A DNA stretch of 64,000 bases from Daedaleopsis sinensis (taxonomy: Eukaryota; Basidiomycota; Agaricomycetes; Polyporales; Polyporaceae), in NCBI GenBank assembly GCA_033807695.1, contig CM066306.1, positions 2,356,001 through 2,420,000 on the forward strand, given 5' to 3'. How positions within the stretch are numbered: the first letter of the stretch is position 1; each line of letters opens with the position of its first letter. The notes beneath the pieces were generated by a model. That model saw only the letters and a program-made list of their open reading frames with translations. It made no database searches and was not told the DNA's origin. Below, one piece after another: positions 1 to 12,363 of the stretch. The translations under genes were made by a program, and so were the position numbers.

Positions 1-2155
1 TCCCTAGAACTATACTTCGCGGCACTTAGCGGCGGCTTCTAGCCTCGTTGTTTGCAAACCCTGCGGTGAAGTACATCCTCACGTCCGCTGGAAACATTCC
101 GGTGGACCGCAAGGCTGCAGACAAGCGCAAGTTGTTCCATGGAACATTCCGTGCATTAGCGAGAGGGAAAGCAGTCGCCTTATTCCCCGAAGGAACCAGC
201 TATACAGAGCCCCAAATCATGCAGGTCAAGGATGGTGCAGCATGGGCTGCCCTTGAGTACATGAAATGGGCGCAAGAGAACCCTGATAAAGTAAGGAAGG
301 GGGCAGAGGAGGTCATGATCGTCCCGGCCGCAATTGTGTATACGAACAAATCCAAGTATCGCAGTCAGGTCAGTCGCGCTGAGGTCATCTATGACGATCG
401 TATTGTTGACGTTCTTACGTCTAGGCGATCATGGAGTAGGTCATGCTGCCTGGTGTCCGTAAGAGACTGAGTTTCATCTCTTGGTTGGTAGATTTAGTCA
501 GCCTATCAGGATGCAAGTCTACATGGACCAGTTCATGTCCGGAGAGGAGGGAGCACCTCGGGCAGCGGTCAAGCGTTTAACGGCGGCGATTGAACAAGAG
601 CTCACACAGACCACAATCAATGCACCCGACTGGTCAGTGGTTTAATGAATTCCCTCCTTCGTCAGATTCTAAAATTTCGCACTTACTTCTACAGGGACAC
701 ACTGTACGCTGCTCGGATGGCAAGGGACCTTCTATGGCCTGACGAGCGGTCAATCAATCTCGACGACTTTGTGACAATCTCTCAAACGTATGCTTTAGGT
801 TCCGGTACATCATCCGAGGGTACAAGTTCACTGACTTCCATGCTCGCAGTCTGGTCGACCTCTTCTCAACACCTGACCTGGTCCCCAATATCAACACTAT
901 CAGAAGGCATCTCCTCACGTATTACTCGCTGCTGGAGTCCACACACCTTACGAATGCTGTCCTGTCTTCCCTGCCTCTGCCTGCAACTCTGGACCCGCGG
1001 CAAACGGTGCCTCTCCCTAGCCGCCTCCTCACGCTTAGCATTCTCGTCCGGGACACGATCGCGCTCATACTTCGCCTCCCATTCTCATTCCTACCTCTCG
1101 TGCTTCATGCTCCGGCATACGTTATGGGTCGGTTCGGTGCGCGGTTCGTCGAAGACGAAGAAGAGACTCAAGCGCAGAATAAAGTGGTATTCGGTCTGCT
1201 CCTCTTGCTTATGGTATACCCGGCTGCGTTCTTTTTCGTCTGGGCCTTCCTCTGGTACACGCCGGTCGGCGCCCTCGTCGCGCTGTCCTTCGTCTTCGTA
1301 CTCGCCATGTATCACAATTCCCTGATCAACGGTACGTTCCTCCCTTTTTCCGACGGTCCGCGTCCGGCCCATCACTGACACCTCCATCATCTGCCGTACA
1401 CGTAGACACCTACGACCGGTAAGTGCAACACTGAGGGCCACAAATTGCACGGTCCATAACTCTGTCTGACACGCGTTTGATCTCTGCACAGTGCCAAACG
1501 CCTTGTCGCCGCTTGGCGCGTCCTCGTCGGCGTCTGGGCACCCAAGCGATGGGACATGTCCCTTTCTGCGCTCGCGCAATACACCGTGCCCCGGGTCCCG
1601 CCAGAGAACCCGTGGATAGACCGCTCGAAAGCCAAATCGAAGTCCCGTCCGGCCACGCCAGGCATGTCCGCGTCTAATTCGTCCAATTCGCCCACACCCC
1701 CCTCGTCCTCGCCGCCGGCAACACCTCAAGCCGAGGGCAAGGGCAAACGCCGCCGCCCGCCCTCGCGCCGCCTCATCCGTCACGTCCTCCGCGCACGTGT
1801 CGAGGCCGCAAAGGCGCTCGCGTCGCTCTTCACGCAGCTCGCGCGGGCTTCCGACGAGAAACGCGTCTGTGCGTCCGTGCACCTCGCGCGGGCGTTCGGG
1901 GGGCAGGTCGACATGCCTGCAGAGCCTCAGGAGACGGACGACGGCATCGAGCCGCTCGCGGAGCCGATCGGGTGGCGGAAAGCTCGAGAGGTCGTCGCCT
2001 TCCTGCGCGTGCGCGGAGCGAAGTTCCGTGCGCTAGAGAGCCCCGCGGAGGGCGACTGGGCGGCGCAGGGCTCTGACGGTGAAGGCTATGACAGCGAAGG
2101 GGTCAGCAGCTCGAGGGAGGATGACATGGTGTGGGTGCCCCCGAGCCAGCATTGA
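1..2155 (+). CDS. Glycerol-3-phosphate / DHAP acyltransferase (SCT1/GPT2-like), 5' end outside window
   Basis: Multi-exon gene entering from the left edge; the first exon seen starts after an acceptor near base 41. It is expected to transfer an acyl group to glycerol-3-phosphate or DHAP at the ER membrane, the first step of phospholipid and triglyceride synthesis. The PlsC-type core is visible at 48-370, with the motif VALFPEGTSYTEP, which matches acyltransferase block III (FPEG). Later exons carry RYIIRGYKFTDFHARSLVDLF (about 800-865) and two or three hydrophobic stretches (about 1050-1325), followed by a Ser/Pro-rich, basic, probably cytosolic tail ending at TGA 2153-2155. The block I HxxxxD motif must lie upstream of the window. 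The gene is convergent with adenylate cyclase, 325 bases away. A distant paralogue lies at 16535-18535. Family call is firm; substrate preference is not readable. Confidence 0.88.
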
Positions 2156-2480
2156 AAGCTGAGTTGTCAGGTTTGGGTTGGCGTGTCACCGGCGGACGAG
2201 TGCCTCTCACAGCACTAGTGCATCTATTACCTATATCTTACTCTCTGGAATGTGCGTGTGCTCTATCGCGTCTCGGTATGATGCAATCTACAGATCGATA
2301 TGGGGAGAAGCCAGCGAATAATGATATCGTTTACAATGGTGTACAATGCTATGCGTGATACTGAGGTACTACAAGGGTATACACGAGGTGTTCTAATGGG
2401 GGAGCCTGAATGTGGATACAGAATGCCGAAGGACGGGAGATGAATAAGTTATAGGTTGCATGATGATGAGAATAATCTCG
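2156..2480. other. Intergenic gap between convergent genes
   Basis: The 3' ends of the acyltransferase (+) and adenylate cyclase (-) genes face each other here. I see no further gene; it should hold both 3' untranslated regions. Confidence 0.6.
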
Positions 2481-5400
2481 TCACAGCGGGATGGGCCGGC
2501 ACAGCTCGAAGATCTTCTCCCGAAGACCGAGGTCGGGCACCCCGGTCTTGGTCTCGATGTTCGTCATTTCCATGAATGCCAATTTCGTCAGCGCATTGTC
2601 AATGCGGAGGGACAGCGAGTGCAGAACGGTAGTGAGATGCGCGTCTGTCGATGTCTCGTCCATAACGGGGAGGTAGAGGCTGGGATCGTCGTGCACAATG
2701 AGGGAGGGCTCAGAAGCAGGCGCGGGCTCTTGTGATGGGCCGGTGGCGGATGCGACGCTGCCTTTGCGAGTGGGGAGAGGACGGAAGATATGCGAGTTTG
2801 CTAACGTCTCAAGCCGTACGCAGAGGAGACCAAGCTCGCGCATCTGCTCCACGCTGAACTGGACGCGGGAACCTGACGCTGTCGGTGCCGCCTCGAACGC
2901 CTCGAGGTTCTGGCGGCCAGCGAGATCGGAGGGGTAAAGGATCGAGAGATGCTCAGGAACTTCCAATCCCTTAAGCTTAACCTCCCCAATCGGGAAGATT
3001 CGGACCCCCATCCTTTGAATGGCGTCGACGGCATGCTGAGGCTGGCTGCTGGAGTGTTCTGTCTGCGGGTGGCCCTCATTGAAGATACGTGCGTTGATCT
3101 CCTTGACGACATCCGCACTACACATGATCTGACCGCCTGCAGCAACGGCGTTGACTCGTGCGGCACGGTTGACCATGGGCCCGAAGTAGTCCATCCGACC
3201 AGTGACCGGGTCGGGTTCGCACACCGGTTGGCCGCAGTGAATGCCCATGCGCAAGGACAGTCCCCTGGCGATGACTCGACCTTCTGGATCGCAAATCTCC
3301 TTGCCGTCTTCGCATTCGAGGAGCTCGAGGGGCCATGAGAGGCTGAGCAGCTGCGTTTGAACGCTCATGCACCACCACAGCGCAGCAAGCGTCGTTGGGA
3401 AGGAGCACATGAAGGCATCTCCTTCGGTCTTCACCTCGTACCCACCACAGAAGCGCAGAAGGCGACGGAGGAGATTGTTGTGAAGAACCATCGCAGATTG
3501 CATCCCGGGATTGACTTCCCAGAGGTGTGTCGAATTCCGGATGTCCGTGAAGACGAGGGCGACATGACCCGTTGGCGGTGACACCTCCTTGTCCAGGCGG
3601 GAGATATCGCGGTTACTAATCTCTTTGCGCTTGCGCTTCGCGAGGCTTTGGATGAGGTCCTCGGGGATGACTGGCTCCTGGCTGAGCTGGAGATCGCGTG
3701 GGAGTCCGCGGTTGAACAGGTCAGAGACCTTGATGACCATGATCATCGTGGTACCCTCGGCCCCATAGCAGATTGCAAAGTCACGAAGTTTCTGCGCCGC
3801 GATCATCGGATCCCGTTCCTTCCGGGCAATGTCGACCGCGGTCTGGTAGGAGACATAGTCCCACAGTCCACGGTTGCCGATGATGACGAACTCGTCAAGC
3901 TCTGAGAGTTCGTACTGGAAGATGTCGGGCCGAGGATTGACTACCGGAAGGAGGTAGTAGAAGCCGAAGGAGCGTGAGACGTCGATCTCGTCATTTACGA
4001 AACCCTTGGGAGAGACCCAGCCTTCCGCCGCACGAATCCGAGCGGTCTCCTGCCGATCGAAGGGGTCGTGTTTGCGTGAGACCAGATTCGCGATACCCTG
4101 TCGTGAGATGACCGCGAGCGCATTGCCCGCGTTGCCAACGTAGAGAGTCCGGTCGACAAGGTAGAGGACAATACCAGACGCCCCGATCTTGTCGTGGATG
4201 GTTTGACTGGTCGCGGATGCGCTCACGTGCGACATCTTCCGGCCAGACGTGGAGTACAGGTGGTCGTGGAGGAGCTTATTGAGCTTGAGGAACGACCGGC
4301 GCATCGCGTCCTCGATTTTCTCGCCACGCTGCATCTTCGTCAGCTCCTCCGTGAAGACGCGCAGGAAGTTATCGTGGAGGAATTTCGTGAGACGGTTGTT
4401 GCTCGCAATGTGGGACGCGCGCCCGAACATCGCGAAGATGGCCTCGTTGTGAGCTCCGCGGAAGTGCGGTTGCACGAGGTCTATCATGGTTAGGTGCTCC
4501 GTCAATCCCAGCGTATCAGCGATGCCATACGCCATGCCGTTAACGTCTGCCATGGAGGTACGGATGCGACGGTCATCGCTCTCCTCAGGAATGTTCGCCT
4601 GCATGCCAATGGTCACATCCATAAGACCGAGGATGCGCAACTGCGTGAGACTTGAGAAGTCGGAAAGCTGGTTCCGCGACTGCCTGTGGTTGATATCTGG
4701 CTTGATCTCCAGATGCTTGTTGCCCGACAGGTTCAGGTAGCGCAGGTTTGTGTTAAAGTTCCTACATGATCACAATGTTAGTACCCATTCCGGATATGGC
4801 CTGGACAGACGCTGTCGCACCAGTTCCAGTCAAACTCCCAGTTGTTGATATTGTACTTCAACACGTTGCTCCCGACATCCATGACCGACAGGTTGGTCAA
4901 CTTGCTTATCTCGCGAGGCAGGGTCTGCAGCTTGTTGCCGTTCAGGAAGAGCACCTCAAGCTTCGTCATATGCTGCAAGTTCTCCGTCGGTATCGCCGAG
5001 ATGTCGTTACCGCTGAGGTACAGCTCGCGCAACTGGGTGAGATTTCTGAAAAAGCTGCTCGGCAACTGCTGTATGTTGTTGAACGATAGGTTGAGGACCC
5101 GCAGCTCCTTCAACAACGCGAGAGGGTGCAGGCTGTCCGCGGTGAGACTGTTCTCGCCCACATACAACTTCTCCAGTGACGACGCCAGCGGAGGGAGTAC
5201 AGATCCGGTGATGGACCCGTTCGACACCTTCCTATCTGAGAGCAGGCTGGCCGTGCTCACCCCCCAGGCGTGAGTTAGGGCCACTTCTAGATCGATCGAG
5301 CCAGGAGGGAGATTCCACACGCTGATAACGTTTGAGGTGACGTTGATGATCTGGAGCGACGAGCAGTTCCAGAGGCCCATCGGTAGCTCCGACAGGTCAT

Positions 5401-8400
5401 TATTGTGCGCCTCCAACGTTTCCAACCACTGAAGCCGCCCGATACTACTCGGCAGGTTGAATAGATGGTTGTTGGAACAAGACAGATGCTTGAGATGGCC
5501 AAGCGCGCCCAAACTCTCAGGAAGCGAACGGATGGAGTTGTGGTCGATGTGTAGAACCTCGAGCGAGGTGAGCTGCGCGAGCGCTAGGTCATCAAGAGTC
5601 GAGAGCTTCGCGTATGACAAGTTGAGCGTCGTTAGCGCGTATGGCAGTCCGAGAGGGCCGGGTACGAGGTTGAGCTGCGTGATGTCATTGTGCGAGGCAT
5701 CGAGCTGTTTGAGGGCGGGGCCGAACGAGACGTCCAGCGCGTGCATCTGGTTGTGATCGGCTAATAGCTGCTCAATCTTCGGGAGCCTACAGACGATGGA
5801 TATATCGGTAATGTGATTGCGCCGACAGTCGAGCACCCGGAGATTCTTCAGGTTCGCGCACGCCTCGGGGATCTTCGCGACCTGGTTTCCGACAATGATG
5901 AGATGGTCAAGCTCGAATAGCTGACCTAGCTCGTCTGGTAGGTCAGATATGGAGTTGAAGGATGCGTCGAGATCGACGAGAGTCCGAAGCTCGCATACGC
6001 CAGCGGGGATGTGTTTGAATTTGTTGTTGGAAATGTTCAGGTCCCGTAATTCACGGAGACGAGGGAAGTAACCTGGGAGGGTCTCCATACGATTGTTCTG
6101 GAGCTTCAAGTGTCGAAGTTGCGGTATTTGATACAATTCCGCGTCCTCGAGGTCCGCTATCCGGTTACACGACAAATCGAGCCACTGGAGGGTACGGCAG
6201 TGTCGGACGCTCTGAGGGACCTTCTTGAGGGCCATATGTGACAGTCGGAGCTCACGGAGTGTTGAACACGCCTGAATGAAGTCCAAGGGAATCTCAAGCA
6301 TGGGGTTACGGGAGAGATTTAGAGAGACTATGACGTCCGCATGGGCATACAATGGCACAGGTACGGCCTTCAGACTGCGGGAAGTCAGGTCAATGAGGTC
6401 GAAGGTGTCGAATTGCATTTCTTCCTCCTACGAAACGGTTTCAATACAGTTCATCAGTGTCAAAGGAAGAAACTTACGGGAGGTCCCAGAACATTGCTTT
6501 TATATACAAACTTCAAGAGGAATTGTATATCGTCGGCACCTAGCATGTCCAAACCGTCCGCGACGTCGTAACCAGCTTGTTCCAATCGTCTGCGGACGAT
6601 ATCTGCAGGCTTCTCTGTGGGTGCAAGCACTCGCTCTACAGACTCAGCATTAGTTCTCAGTTGGTGAAAGGCTCTCATCATCCGCACCTCGCCCGCGTTC
6701 TTTCAGATGCAGTCGATGTGGCTCTACACCCGGATCCAGGAGCAGCTTCGCGTTGAGTTGGGGTGTCAACTGCGCAACCGTGACGTTCAAGTCGCACGAT
6801 ACGACGTGGTACGAATTATTCGCGCGGTATATCCGGACTTTATAGAGCGGCTGCTTGCTTCCGGCAGTTCGTCTTTTCCTCTTCCGCCCAGACTTGCGAA
6901 CGCTTTCGTCAGAGGAGGAATAAGCAACCAGGGTGTCTTCGCCTTCCTTCTCGACGGCCCAACTCTCTGGAGCAATCCACGATACGTCTCCGCCGGGGCG
7001 GTATACTCCTGCTGGAGGACGTGCCTTCGGTGATATTTTCCGGTCAAAGGGAGAGATCGCTCCGGGGACCAATCGCTGAGAGCTTGAAGGTGAGAAGGGA
7101 TTCGGGTTGCTGAACATACTCTGATATGACGTGCTGGCAGAGCCGAAATGCATAGAGGAAACGTCTGAGCTCGAGTGATACGAGGACTCGAATCCGCTTC
7201 CTGGAGAACTGCTTTCGACACTTGCAGTGGGGAGGACGGAGAGGTCAACGATGCCATCCATCTCGTTGAGGTTTGTATCGAGTGCAAAGAGGTTCTCTTT
7301 GGGTGGGGGAGGTGGTGGAGGAACATATGTTGTTTTCCCCTTCCGTGGACGGTTTTTCTTTGAGAATGATACAGGCGGAGTTGTCGGAGTAGGATGAAAG
7401 GATAGGTCAGGTGAAGGCATTGGTGGAGGAACCTCAGTGGGGACAGGTTCGGATCGCAGACGGCTCCGGGATTTCCTTTCCTTGAGAATCTTCAATGGGT
7501 TCAACGTGGCGGGCTTCTTACTGTGCAAGTGAGACTCCGATGTTCGAGTCGACTCTATGGAATGTATGCTGATGGTTTCTGAAGGACGAGCTGTGGTTGT
7601 AGTAGAAACACTGATGCTAGAAGCGCTACGGTGCCGCGGGATGGTGAACGAGGAAAACGATGGCTTGTGTGGAAAGCCAAGGCGATGCGATGAGGATTTG
7701 GGGGGCGGGGTGGGCTGCTCAAGAGTGATTTAGCGGTGGTTCCCGAAACAGATAGGGACCAGACACAACACGCGCCATGGGACATGGACGGTAAAAGAGC
7801 GACAACGTTGGTCCTGTACTTCCCAGCGAAGGCTGGCTATGTCTCAAGCACAGGGTAGTCATGCGGCTCCGGCTACACCCCAATCTGGAGAAACCGGCAG
7901 GAAGGCTCATTTCCTACTCGCGACAACGCAGAGAATGAAACAGTGTATGGCGTAGGGAGCTCTTCGTGATGCCGCTCACCATGTCAACCATAGGAGGTGT
8001 ACGCATTCGATTATGCACCTCTCGCACAAAGTACAGCTGCGACGAATGGATGTTCCACTCTGTCTAGCTAGGCTTGCGCGAGTTGCATAACACGCACTCC
8101 AGAACAGGACAGCGGAAGTAAGGGGCGCTTTGACCTTCCCGCCGCTCTGCCCTTGAGCTCATTCGCATTTCATACCGTTGACGATGGCCACATCCGAAGA
8201 CACTGGCCATGCCACAGTGCTCACTCTCAGGATTACCGTGACGCGGGCAAGCGATGCTAGTGACCTCGACAACGCATAACGCACTCCCAGCAGACCAATT
8301 CCCAGCGCGTCTCCGATGTCATTCTCCACCCGCTCGTAAGGTGTAGCCCAGTGTAGCATGACCATGAAACACACTAACGTTCGGTAATGGTCCGTCGGAG

Positions 8401-8665
8401 AAGAAAGACTCACCGGCTCTGAACTTTCGCAACCATTGTTCGGAGTAGCCCATGGTGCAATCGCCGCAAGATTAGAGTCGTCGGTGAGAGTGAAGGAGGA
8501 CATGCTGGCATGATCGACGAGGTCCGGTGATATGGTACCCGAGAGGTCCCTCGAGATGCGGATGGCGGTAGGGTAGTGACTATGGTAGGAGTCGGTCTGC
8601 ATGGTGTGGGGGCCTTGGAGAGGAAGAGATGTCGGAGAGGAAGAAGGGGACACTGCGTTTGGCAT
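2481..8665 (-). CDS. Adenylate cyclase (RA, leucine-rich repeats, PP2C-like, class III cyclase)
   Basis: Makes cAMP from ATP; in fungi this is the Ras/Galpha-regulated membrane-associated cyclase (CYR1/UAC1/CAC1 type) controlling growth, mating and nutrient response. Domains in gene order: a Ser/Pro-rich N-terminus (about 7717-7000); a Ras-association-like segment (LYKVRIYRANNSYHVV, 6.85-6.46 kb); about twenty leucine-rich repeats (6418-4800); a PP2C-like domain (about 4640-3650); a guanylate/adenylate cyclase catalytic domain with HVALVFTDIRNSTHLWE at about 3570-3520, which holds the first metal-binding Asp; and a C-terminal tail to TGA at 2481. Introns seen include 4770-4748 (donor GTGCGA side), the LRR/RA junction at 6470-6440, and one near 6690-6650. 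The exon at 7717 opens just after an in-frame TAA, so the start lies upstream. The best candidate first exon is 8665-8415 (MPNAVSPSSS..., donor GTGAGT), which would leave a roughly 700-base intron. Gene identity is near certain; the N-terminal 1 kb is tentative. Confidence 0.9.
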
Positions 8666-9525
8666 CTGCAGGCCGTCGAGGACCAGCGAGGGCAGCTAAC
8701 GCTGCGCGAGATAATGCCGAACAAGGGCGATGGGACAGACAAGGGAGGAGATGAATGAGACAAGTCGAAGAGGCTCGTTCGCCCTTCGCCTTCATGCTGA
8801 TCGGTTTTTGCCCGTTATGGATCAAATGCGCACTTACGTAAGGGGGCGGTATCGCGGTGGACCGCTTCGGGCACAGCTTGCATCTACAACTTTGTTCGTC
8901 CTCCTTCCTGTCTCCAGGGCACGCCGCCGCCCACGTCGCCCGCATCCTTCTTGCCACATATATCATCTTTCGTGTCCCCACACCGCCCGCCCCCGCTGCG
9001 CACATAGAATATCCCCGCTCGGGACTGCCCGTCCGACGTCGATATGGCTTGAATCATGGACAACAGTTTCATTATCACCCACTGAGGGTGCACAATCAGC
9101 TGCTTGCCAGTTGTTGTGTACTATCAGATTACGCTCGCGCTCTGAGTTGTCGAACATATTCCCGACCTGCGGATCACAGCCATCTCAACAATCCGCCTTC
9201 CGTGAGTCGGGGATGTCGGGAGGTTGCCATCCAAAACCGAGCGATCATGTCATTCACCTTGGGAGTTTTCTTGGGCTTATCCACCAAAGATATGCTTGCC
9301 GCGATTAACAACAATTGCTGCACTCGTGGTGGTCAATCATAGCGACTGAACATTCGCGATTACGGTATGAACACAGAATCGTTTCGTTGCGTTGAGTGAT
9401 GCACCGTCTGGTTCACATCGTACTCAGTAGTAGTCCATAGGTAGCGGATCTAGTCGAAGTGATCCTCAACTTGAACCTAGGGCTGGACTGACGAGCCATG
9501 ACCATAATCGGTACTAACTTCCGGC
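8666..9525. other. Intergenic region, no gene recognised
   Basis: This 860-base gap lies between the putative 5' end of adenylate cyclase and the 3' end of a hydrolase gene. Open frames on both strands are short, overlapping and without recognisable motifs. It probably holds the adenylate cyclase promoter and leader. Confidence 0.5.
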
Positions 9526-11970
9526 TCATGAGTCAACCAACGCGATAGCCACACGGCTAGTTACACCCGGGAACACCTCTTCATCGGCGTCCATCTCGCA
9601 AACAGTGTTATTGTTGTCGGGGAGCTGAAAGCATACTATCAGAGGTCTGCGGTCTATACTGTTTGAGAAGCCATGCCATGTTGTTGTTGAGATAGTTTCG
9701 AATAATGTCGGTGATGCACTGAGAATTGCCCGCCAAAGTAGCGTGCTACAAGGTATAGCATCGAAAATGTCAGCTGGGCAACGTCGACCATAGAATAAGA
9801 ACTAGTACATACCCCGAATCCCCTTTGTTGGACAAGTACTGCATTGTCGCCCATCAAACCTGCTAGTTCCTTCGCCTGCGCGAACGGTGTGATGGGGTCG
9901 GCCTATTGACAAAAGTTACAGAACCAGTGTTGTCAATACATCTCGGATAGCATGGTCGATCGACCTACCGCATTTCCAATGACCAGGATTCGGTTGGCGA
10001 GAGTCTTGTTAAACGGACCCGTGTGGCGTTCGACTGCACGGACAGACCAGAATGGACAGCGGAATCCGGGGACAGGCCAAAGGGCACCGACTGTAGAGTA
10101 TCGCAGTCGGTGAGAACGATCGACTTGGAAGAGACCAGGATATCCATACACGTAGGAGAAATATTCTGCGTCACATTGATGAGATATTTGAAGACGTCTT
10201 CCATCGTTGTACCCTTCGGGTCTACGCTGTCTCCACAGGTAATGGCATCACCAGCGAAGGTGCGCCCGTCCGTGATAGGTGTTTGGCGTTTCTTCAACCA
10301 TCTTCAACAAGCCGTCAACGGAGGACTCGTGGGCATAGTAAACCTGAACTTGAGGGATTGAGAAAGATCCGGCGGTTACCTGTTTTGTCCATAATTGTCT
10401 AGCTGTTGGGTCGTCCCTAAGTTCTGTTCTACTTGCTTGATTCGCTTCGCGATGACCCCAGACTCGTAAGCCCAACTGAGGGGCTGGTAGAATGCGCCAC
10501 CGTATAGGTCGGCTAAAAAGGGAAGGTGTGAGCCTCAGTTATAATCCCCAGGCAAGCAGACGACTAACACCGCAAGTGATTAGATGTGATTCCACTAGTG
10601 CCATTAGGCTGCAGTTCTTCCTCGTGAGCCGTCTGTGCGTGCTTAGCAAGGTTCCGAATGAAACAACAACACGCTCACGTTCAACGCATTCTCAAAGTAG
10701 GTCTTAACATCCTGTCCTGTCCAGCCTTCCGACGTGAGGTTGCAGCCCGAAGGCCCTGCAAGAGCACACGCCTCTGTGAATCCCCGGTATACCTTTCCAA
10801 CGCCGTCCTGGATCTTGTCTCCCCACGCCTGGGCCCGTAGTCAGCTCCGCAACAAACCGATGTTGTTAATCTCGTACCAAATGAGCTTCCTTCTCAGCGG
10901 CATCCAAGATACCCACAACTCCGTCATTGATAATATGCCCTACCCGCTAGAACGCAGTTCACGTCGGGACACAAAGCGATAGTGTGAGAGGACGCACATC
11001 GGGAAACACTGTGAGGATATAATGAGTGAATCCGTATCTATGCAATAAAGCTAGACACGTACTTTGTGGGAGCCACGCGCCTAGGAGTGTGCCGTAGGAG
11101 ATACCCCAGTAGTTGACCGGACTCCCTGGACCGTCGAGTGCGTCTGCAAGTGCAATGAGATCGCGCGCATTGGCGGCAGTCCCGATGTACTTAAGCGTGC
11201 TTCCTTGAGCCGACTTTAAACACGCCTCTGTGACCTGTTCATACTGCTCTTGCATCTGAGGAGCTTGAGCCAAAAGCCGTGCGATGTCCTGAGGGTCGGT
11301 GAAGTCGTTGTACCACCCGATACCCAGATCTTCGATTGTGCCTTGGACAAATGCGATGTAGTCGGTAAGATGCTCGTAGCAGATCACATATGAGGGTCTG
11401 AGGTGATTAGGCTGTATATCTATAGCCCCGCAGAAAATGAACGAATCTCACATTGTATCGAGCCCAACCCCTCGAGGGTCCCAGCTGACGATGTCGTAGT
11501 TGCCCCCAGTTTTGTTAAGGTACATCATTCCGTCTTGCGCTATGAAGCTAACCCCGCTGACCCCGGGCCCTCCTAGACGGGTTCGTGAGCTTGCATATCC
11601 ACACATGCTAATCAAACGTGCCTCACCTGGATTCATGAATAATGTCCCTTTGCGCTCGCCTGTCGCGTTGACCTTGATGAGCGACAGGCGACCAGTGCCT
11701 GCAGAAGGGTCGTGGTAATCCAATGGGATCTCGAAAAAGGCACAGTCTACGGGGAACGTTTGAAAGGGCACAAAGCTGGGGTCGCAAGGTGCCCATTGAA
11801 CGGACTGGGGTGAGAGGGCATTGTCGCGCTGTCAATGTGAACAGTATGAGCAGACATCGAGCATAGACACCAGGTGCAGGACTTACAGACAACAGTGCAC
11901 GCCCCGCGCTGAGCGCGAGTACACTGCCAGTCTGGGTAGCGAGGAGAACGAGGGGAGAATGGTACCGCAT
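9526..11970 (-). CDS. TAP-type alpha/beta hydrolase (tripeptidyl-aminopeptidase-like), copy 1
   Basis: Predicted serine hydrolase of the S33/TAP-like family, which removes short peptides from the N-terminus of substrates. The start is chosen at ATG 11970: MRYHSPLVLLATQTGSVLAL gives a hydrophobic signal or membrane anchor, followed by donor GTAAGT at 11886. Downstream exons read SVQWAPCDPS, an N-terminal domain with NYDIVSWDPRGVG (11.5 kb), the nucleophile elbow YWGISYGTLLG (about 11.1 kb), the acid-residue segment ADPITPFAQAKELAG (9.9 kb), and His followed by ATLAGNSQCITDIIRNYL (9.75 kb), so all three triad residues are present. The C-terminus LPDNNNTVCEMDADEEVFPG resembles the TAP-like end and stops at 9526. 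One intron (9676-9625) needs a GC-AG splice to keep frame. A tandem paralogue follows at 12364-14666 in the same orientation. The natural substrate is unknown. Confidence 0.8.
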
Positions 11971-12363
11971 GTCGTCCTCCTGATCCCTTGCTCGACCCAC
12001 AAACCAATCCTTCCATATTATAAGTGCACTCCAGTTGGTACATAGGCACCATCTGGACTTTCGACGGCAAGGGCCGGCCGGTACACAACCGTTTGAATTG
12101 AAAAGCCCCGCTCTAAATCCTCGGCGTCGCGAACTTCAATTGAAGTGGCGTCCTACATGATGAGCAAGAGTGCACGATGGCGATGTTGTCCCGCTATCAG
12201 ACGCATCAGTTTGAATGGACGCACTACAACCTGACGATATGCCGTCCACACGTTCATTCCGAGGGATGTCAACAAGCTTAAAGCGGTGGATGCACAGGAA
12301 CTCGTATGCAAATGCGCGGCAACAATATTGACGGAGTACCTCAGAAGTCAGAGCGATCGGTAC
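11971..12363. other. Spacer between tandem hydrolase genes
   Basis: A 393-base gap that should hold the promoter of copy 1 and the 3' end of copy 2. No separate gene is seen. Confidence 0.5.

Noticed and set aside
1091..1882. 263-residue antisense frame over the first acyltransferase gene
   Set aside because: Arg/Gly-rich, no start context or motif, and overlaps conserved coding exons on the other strand.
8857..9342. 161-residue plus-strand frame between adenylate cyclase and hydrolase copy 1
   Set aside because: Overlaps several equally long frames on both strands and shows no motif or conserved character.
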